A stretch of DNA of 64,000 nucleotides from Chthoniobacteraceae bacterium (lineage in GTDB: Bacteria; Verrucomicrobiota; Verrucomicrobiia; Chthoniobacterales; Chthoniobacteraceae): the NCBI GenBank assembly GCA_947449735.1, contig CANFTB010000004.1, forward strand, positions 1 to 64,000, read 5' to 3'. A program made the translations under genes and the position numbers. Shown piece after piece: positions 59,818 to 64,000 of this stretch. A model generated the notes under the pieces. It saw nothing but the letters and a program-made list of their open reading frames with translations. It did no database searches and was not told the DNA's origin. The stretch's first letter is position 1; every line of letters begins with the position of its first letter.

Positions 59818-62800
59818 ATGCCGCGCGATAACTCCATTCACAAGATTCTCCTCATAGGCTCCGGTCCGATCATCATTGGACAGGGGTGCGAGTTCGACTA
59901 TTCAGGCGTCCAGGCCTGCAAGGCCCTGAAGGAGGAGGGATACGAGGTCGTTCTGGTGAATTCCAACCCGGCGACGATCATGACGGACCCGGAGTTTGCG
60001 CACCGGACCTACATCGAACCGATCACGCCCGAGGTGGTGGAGCGTATCATCGAGCGTGAGAAGCCCGATGCCCTCCTGCCGACGCTGGGCGGGCAGACGG
60101 CGCTCAACTGCGCGATGTCTCTGGTGGCCTCAGGTGTTTTGGAGAAACACGGGGTGCGGATGATTGGTGCGAATGCCGAGGCGATCCACAAGGGGGAGGA
60201 CCGGCAGGCGTTCAAGGAGGCGATGCAGAAGATCGGCTTGGAAGTGGCGCGTTCCGGCACGGCCCACACCATGGAGGATGCGCGCAAGGCGGCAGCCGAG
60301 ATCGGCAGTTTTCCCCTCGTGATCCGGCCTGCGTTTACGCTGGGCGGGATGGGGGGCGGGATTGCCTACAACCGCGAGGAGTTTGAGGAGATCGTGGCCC
60401 GCGGTCTGGATCTTTCGCCCGTGAGCGAGGTGCTCATCGAAGAGAGTCTTCTGGGGTGGAAAGAGTTTGAGATGGAGGTCATGCGGGACCGCGCGGACAA
60501 CTGCGTGATCGTGTGTTCCATTGAGAACTTGGATCCGATGGGGGTGCACACGGGCGACTCCATCACCGTTGCCCCGATCCAGACGCTCACGGACAAGGAG
60601 TATCAGTTCATGCGGGATGCGTCCTTCGCGGTGATCCGCGAGATCGGGGTGGAGACGGGCGGATCGAACATTCAGTTTTGCGTGAACCCGGACAACGGGA
60701 GGGTGATCGTGATCGAGATGAACCCGCGCGTATCGCGTTCTTCGGCGCTGGCTTCCAAGGCGACGGGTTTTCCGATTGCCAAGATCGCGGCCAAGCTGGC
60801 AGTGGGCTACACGCTGGACGAGGTGAAGAACGATATCACCCGTGAAACGCCGGCGAGCTTCGAGCCGTCGATCGACTACGTGGTGGTGAAGGTGCCGCGG
60901 TTTACGTTTGAGAAGTTTCCGCTGGCGGACGCGACGCTCACGACGCAGATGAAGAGCGTTGGGGAGACGATGGCGATCGGCCGCACCTTCAAGGAGGCGA
61001 TGCAGAAGGCCCTTCGCGGACTTGAAATTAAACGGTTCGGGTTCATCGGCGACGGCGCCGACAAGCCTGTGGCCGCCGCGGACCTGCGCAAGCGGCTTGC
61101 CGTTCCCAATGTGGACCGTATTTTCTGCCTCGGCCAGGCTTTCGCCTCGGGGATGACCGTGGAGCAGATTTTTGATCTCACCAAGATCGATCCGTGGTTC
61201 CTGGAGCACCTGAAGTCCATCGTGGAGGAGCAGAAGACGCTGAAGGATGCCGAGGGTTCGCCTGAAAAAATCCGGCGCGCCAAGAAGTTTGGATTCTCCG
61301 ACCGGCAGCTCGGGGTGGCGTGGGGCAAGACGGAACTGGAGGCGAGGGCTGTGCGCAAGGCGGCAGGAGTTCTGCCGAACTACCGTTTGGTGGACACCTG
61401 CGCTGCGGAGTTCGAGGCCTATACGCCTTACTATTACTCGGGCTACGGGGATGAAAACGAGGTGCGGGAAAGCGGCAGGCGCAAGGTGGTGATTCTGGGC
61501 GGCGGGCCGAACCGCATCGGGCAGGGGATAGAGTTCGACTACTGCTGCGTGCACGCGGCGTTTGCTTTGAAGGAACTCGGTTTCGAGACGATCATGGTGA
61601 ACTCGAACCCGGAGACCGTTTCGACTGATTACGACACCAGCGACAAGTTGTACTTCGAACCCCTCACGCTTGAGGACACGTTGAACATTTGCGAGCAGGA
61701 GAAGCCTTGGGGCGTGATTGTACAGTTTGGAGGACAGACGCCTTTGAATCTCGCCAAGGGCCTTGCGGACGCCGGCGTTCCGATCATCGGGACTTCGCCG
61801 AAAAGCATCGAACGCGCGGAGGACAGGAAGCTGTTTTCGGCGATGCTGGACGAACTCGGGATCAAGCAGACCCCCGGTGGTACAGCCACAAACGAGGCCG
61901 AGGCGCTGGCGGTGGCGGCACGCGTGGGGTATCCGGTGCTGGTGCGTCCTTCGTTCGTGCTGGGCGGGCGCGCAATGGAGCGCGTTCACAGCGAGGATGA
62001 TTTGCGCCGCTACATCCGGACCGCGGTGGAGGCCAGTCCAGACCACCCGGTGTTGGTGGACCACTTTTTGGAAGACGCCACCGAGGTGGACGTGGACTGC
62101 ATCTGCGACGGCGAAACCGTGGTGATCGGTGCGATCATGGAGCACATTGAAGAGGCTGGGATTCACTCTGGTGACTCGGCCTGCGTGATTCCGCCCTTCA
62201 GTTTGAGCGAAAAGGTGAAGGCCGAGATTGCGGATTCGACGAAGCGCATGGCCATTGCGCTGGAGGTTCGTGGTTTGATGAACGTCCAGTTCGCGGTGAA
62301 AGATGAGACGGTGTACGTGCTTGAGGTGAATCCGCGCGCGTCCCGCACCGTGCCGTTTGTTTCCAAGACCATCGGCGTGCCGCTGGCGAAGATGGCGGCC
62401 AAGGTGATGGCCGGCATGACGCTCAAGGAGTTGGGCTTCACCAAGGAGATTGTGCCGCCCCACTTCGCGGTGAAGGAGGCGGTGTTTCCGTTCATCAAGT
62501 TTCCCGGCGTGGACATCGTGCTGGGGCCCGAGATGCGGAGCACGGGCGAGGTCATGGGTATCGACAAGAGCGTCGGGCTTGCCTTTGCGAAGGCGCAGAT
62601 GGCGGCCCAGCCGCCGCTGCCGCAGAAGGGGAACGTGTTCATTTCGATCCCGGACAGGGACAAGAGCCGTGCGGTGGAGATCGCGCGTGGTTTCTCGGAG
62701 CTGGGCTTCACCCTGTTTTCAACCCACGGGACGGCTGCCGCATTGACCTCTGCCGGGATTCCCGTGAAGAGGCTGCACAAGATAGGCGAGGGGCGTCCGA

Positions 62801-63024
62801 ACGCCCTTGATATGGTGAAGAATGGCGAGCTGGCGCTGATCATCAATACGCCCACCGGCAAGACGGCGCGTGAAGACGAGGTGCGCATCCGTTCCACTGC
62901 GAACACGGCCCGTATCCCCGTCGTGACGACGCTTCGGGCCGCCGAGGCCAGCCTTGAGGGAATCCGGGCGATCCGCGAGCACGGCATCGGGGTGCAGACG
63001 CTGCAGGAGTTTCACAACCTTTAG
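59818..63024 (+). CDS. carB: Carbamoyl-phosphate synthase large subunit
   Basis: A 1068-residue enzyme making carbamoyl phosphate from bicarbonate, ammonia (from glutamine via CarA) and two ATP. Two homologous halves each begin with a GSGP- or GGGP-type loop ([20 protein letters not shown] and [19 protein letters not shown]) and hold ATP-grasp domains. An MGS-like allosteric domain ends the protein ([31 protein letters not shown]). ATG at 59818 is chosen; a TTG two codons earlier is possible. carA is not adjacent. A copy of the interspersed repeat follows the stop. Confidence 0.98.
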   Translation: MPRDNSIHKILLIGSGPIIIGQGCEFDYSGVQACKALKEEGYEVVLVNSNPATIMTDPEFAHRTYIEPITPEVVERIIEREKPDALLPTLGGQTALNCAMSLVASGVLEKHGVRMIGANAEAIHKGEDRQAFKEAMQKIGLEVARSGTAHTMEDARKAAAEIGSFPLVIRPAFTLGGMGGGIAYNREEFEEIVARGLDLSPVSEVLIEESLLGWKEFEMEVMRDRADNCVIVCSIENLDPMGVHTGDSITVAPIQTLTDKEYQFMRDASFAVIREIGVETGGSNIQFCVNPDNGRVIVIEMNPRVSRSSALASKATGFPIAKIAAKLAVGYTLDEVKNDITRETPASFEPSIDYVVVKVPRFTFEKFPLADATLTTQMKSVGETMAIGRTFKEAMQKALRGLEIKRFGFIGDGADKPVAAADLRKRLAVPNVDRIFCLGQAFASGMTVEQIFDLTKIDPWFLEHLKSIVEEQKTLKDAEGSPEKIRRAKKFGFSDRQLGVAWGKTELEARAVRKAAGVLPNYRLVDTCAAEFEAYTPYYYSGYGDENEVRESGRRKVVILGGGPNRIGQGIEFDYCCVHAAFALKELGFETIMVNSNPETVSTDYDTSDKLYFEPLTLEDTLNICEQEKPWGVIVQFGGQTPLNLAKGLADAGVPIIGTSPKSIERAEDRKLFSAMLDELGIKQTPGGTATNEAEALAVAARVGYPVLVRPSFVLGGRAMERVHSEDDLRRYIRTAVEASPDHPVLVDHFLEDATEVDVDCICDGETVVIGAIMEHIEEAGIHSGDSACVIPPFSLSEKVKAEIADSTKRMAIALEVRGLMNVQFAVKDETVYVLEVNPRASRTVPFVSKTIGVPLAKMAAKVMAGMTLKELGFTKEIVPPHFAVKEAVFPFIKFPGVDIVLGPEMRSTGEVMGIDKSVGLAFAKAQMAAQPPLPQKGNVFISIPDRDKSRAVEIARGFSELGFTLFSTHGTAAALTSAGIPVKRLHKIGEGRPNALDMVKNGELALIINTPTGKTAREDEVRIRSTANTARIPVVTTLRAAEASLEGIRAIREHGIGVQTLQEFHNL

Positions 63025-63042
63025 TCCGAACGCCTAAGCAAT

Positions 63043-63166
63043 ATAGAAAAAGGGGATCTCACGCGGAGCCGCGGAGGTCGCGGAGAAAAATCAGATAAAT
63101 CAAGGAGCCAAAACCATTTATCCGCCTCCGCGGCTCCGTGCCTCCGCGTGAACTTCCGTTTTCAGG
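63043..63166. repeat. Interspersed repeat, copy 3
   Basis: Begins ATAGAAAAAGGGGATCTCAC and ends CGCGTGAACTTCCGTTTTCA. It fills the convergent gap between carB and rsmI. Compared with copy 1 it has one extra CCTCCG unit in the right arm. It is the best-conserved copy and can form a long imperfect hairpin. Confidence 0.8.
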
Positions 63167-63199
63167 TCTAGACGCAGCTGCTGCGGCGTCCCTGCCGGT

Positions 63200-63862
63200 T
63201 TATTCGCCGGAGATGACGAGGGCGATTTCGCCCTTCGCGGGGCGGGCGGAGTAGTGGGCGAACAGTTCTGCTGGGAGTCCTTTCCGGTACTCCTCGAACT
63301 GTTTTGTGAGTTCTCGGGCCACGCAGATTTGTCGCTCGGGAAGAAGGCGGGTGCAGGCTTCCAGGGTTTTGAGGATGCGGTGCGGCGATTCAAAAAAGAC
63401 GCTGGTGCAGTCGCGGTTGGCGGCCTCGGTGAGCTTGCGTTCGCGTTGTCCGCTTTTGACGGGAAGGAAGCCGCCAAAAAAGAAATGGGTGGCGTCAAAT
63501 CCCGAGCCGACGAGGGCAGTGAGCACGGCGCTCGGCCCGGGAATGACGGTGTAGGGAAGGGCTTCCGCGATGCAGGCGCGAAGCAGTCTGTGTCCTGGAT
63601 CGGAGACGGTGGGCAGGCCCGCGTCGGAGATTAGTGCTATCGCGCGCCCTGCCTTGAGTTCAATCAGAAGCTCGGCGGTCCGGCGGGCCTCGTTGTGCTC
63701 ATGGTAGGAGACGAGTCGTTTCTGGATCTCGAAATGCCGGAGGAGGTTTCCGGAGTGGCGAGTGTCCTCGGCTGCGATCAGGTCGACGCTGCGCAGGACT
63801 TCCAGCGCGCGGTGGGAGATGTCGCCCAGATTGCCGATAGGGGTTGCGACGAGGTAAAGCAC
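63200..63862 (-). CDS. rsmI: 16S rRNA (cytidine-2'-O)-methyltransferase RsmI
   Basis: A 220-residue SAM-dependent methyltransferase of the tetrapyrrole-methylase fold, acting on C1402 of 16S rRNA. The family motifs are VATPIGNLGDISHRALEVLR, EDTRHSGNLLRHF, ALISDAGLPTVSDPGHRLL, VIPGPSAVLTALVGSG and FFGGFLPVKSGQRERKL. The length is slightly under the common 270-290, so it lacks the C-terminal extension. Its start is close to the next, minus-strand gene. Confidence 0.95.
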   Translation of the reverse strand: MLYLVATPIGNLGDISHRALEVLRSVDLIAAEDTRHSGNLLRHFEIQKRLVSYHEHNEARRTAELLIELKAGRAIALISDAGLPTVSDPGHRLLRACIAEALPYTVIPGPSAVLTALVGSGFDATHFFFGGFLPVKSGQRERKLTEAANRDCTSVFFESPHRILKTLEACTRLLPERQICVARELTKQFEEYRKGLPAELFAHYSARPAKGEIALVISGE

Positions 63863-63919
63863 TGGATTGCGGTGTCGGGATCCGGAGACTGCTGCCGCCG
63901 GTTTGCGTGGCAGCTGATT

Positions 63920-64000
63920 CTACCAGCCCTCGCTCAGGAAACTGGTGATCTGGGTTGCGACGTCTTCGGCCGCCTGGGGGATGGCCTGGCGCTCGTCCCT
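63920..64000 (-). CDS. LptE-like protein, C-terminal end (partial)
   Basis: Only 26 residues are visible before the stop, entering from the right edge: RDERQAIPQAAEDVATQITS and then FLSEGW. The pattern Arg-Asp-Glu-x-x-Ala-x-x-x-Ala-x-x-x-Leu/Val is like the C-terminal helix of LptE lipoproteins, which with LptD place LPS in the outer membrane. The call is tentative because so little is present. Confidence 0.4.
   Translation of the reverse strand, partial: RDERQAIPQAAEDVATQITSFLSEGW

Noticed and set aside
60130-62463. Very long minus-strand open frame opposite carB
   Set aside because: It is the antisense shadow of carB; the composition is Arg/His/Leu-rich with no recognisable domain, and carB is unmistakable on the plus strand.
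1-64000. CRISPR array
   Set aside because: No regularly spaced identical repeats of 23-40 bp were seen; the repeats found are dispersed or tandem.

Overview
The window looks like chromosome from a GC-rich, Gram-negative member of the Verrucomicrobiota (PVC group). The reasons are an SGNH/sorbosone-dehydrogenase-like/HEAT/cytochrome fusion protein, a DUF1592-type cytochrome paired with a DUF1552 protein, TonB/ExbBD and SurA/LptE-type envelope genes, and start codons that mostly lack a strong Shine-Dalgarno. The phylum assignment is inferred from gene families; no rRNA is present.

Layout. 1-6.3 kb: the tail of an IS110-type transposase, a VapBC pair, a polysaccharide deacetylase and a 1446-residue PVC-type cytochrome fusion. 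6.3-10.3 kb: a minus-strand membrane-stress cluster (DUF350, a Ser/Gly-rich membrane protein, DUF2491, DUF2170, PspA) resembling Escherichia coli yjfIJKL. 10.4-20.4 kb: a CE15-type esterase, then recC-recB-recD. 20.5-27.8 kb: an ECF sigma factor divergent from a deoxyhypusine-synthase-like gene, then hisD, surA, pdxA and two ABC-2 permeases. tRNA-Val(GAC) lies at 27.96 kb.

28-38.9 kb is accessory DNA after the tRNA: a decayed DUF6807 gene, two toxin-antitoxin loci (one toxin frameshifted), the DUF1592/DUF1552 pair, a DUF4838 protein and several imperfect direct repeats. 38.9-53.2 kb is a minus-strand nitrogen block: outer-membrane protein, urea ABC transporter urtABCDE, a small His-rich protein, urease ureABC with ureE and ureF, then a Cys/His small protein and a TonB-dependent receptor. 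ureD and ureG are absent from the window. 53.5-64 kb is housekeeping: rluB-type pseudouridine synthase, rex, an OGG1-like glycosylase, comB, a TonB/ExbB/ExbD-like set, def, carB, rsmI and the end of an LptE-like gene.

How it works together. Urea would cross the outer membrane through the barrel protein, be bound by UrtA, imported by UrtBCDE and split by urease. The barrel promoter carries a 20-bp palindrome between -35 and -10, and hairpins lie before urtA and between urtA and urtB, which suggests graded expression. A ~125-bp interspersed repeat with self-complementary ends occurs in three intergenic gaps, with a partial fourth copy at the window start. I found no CRISPR array, prophage or complete insertion sequence.
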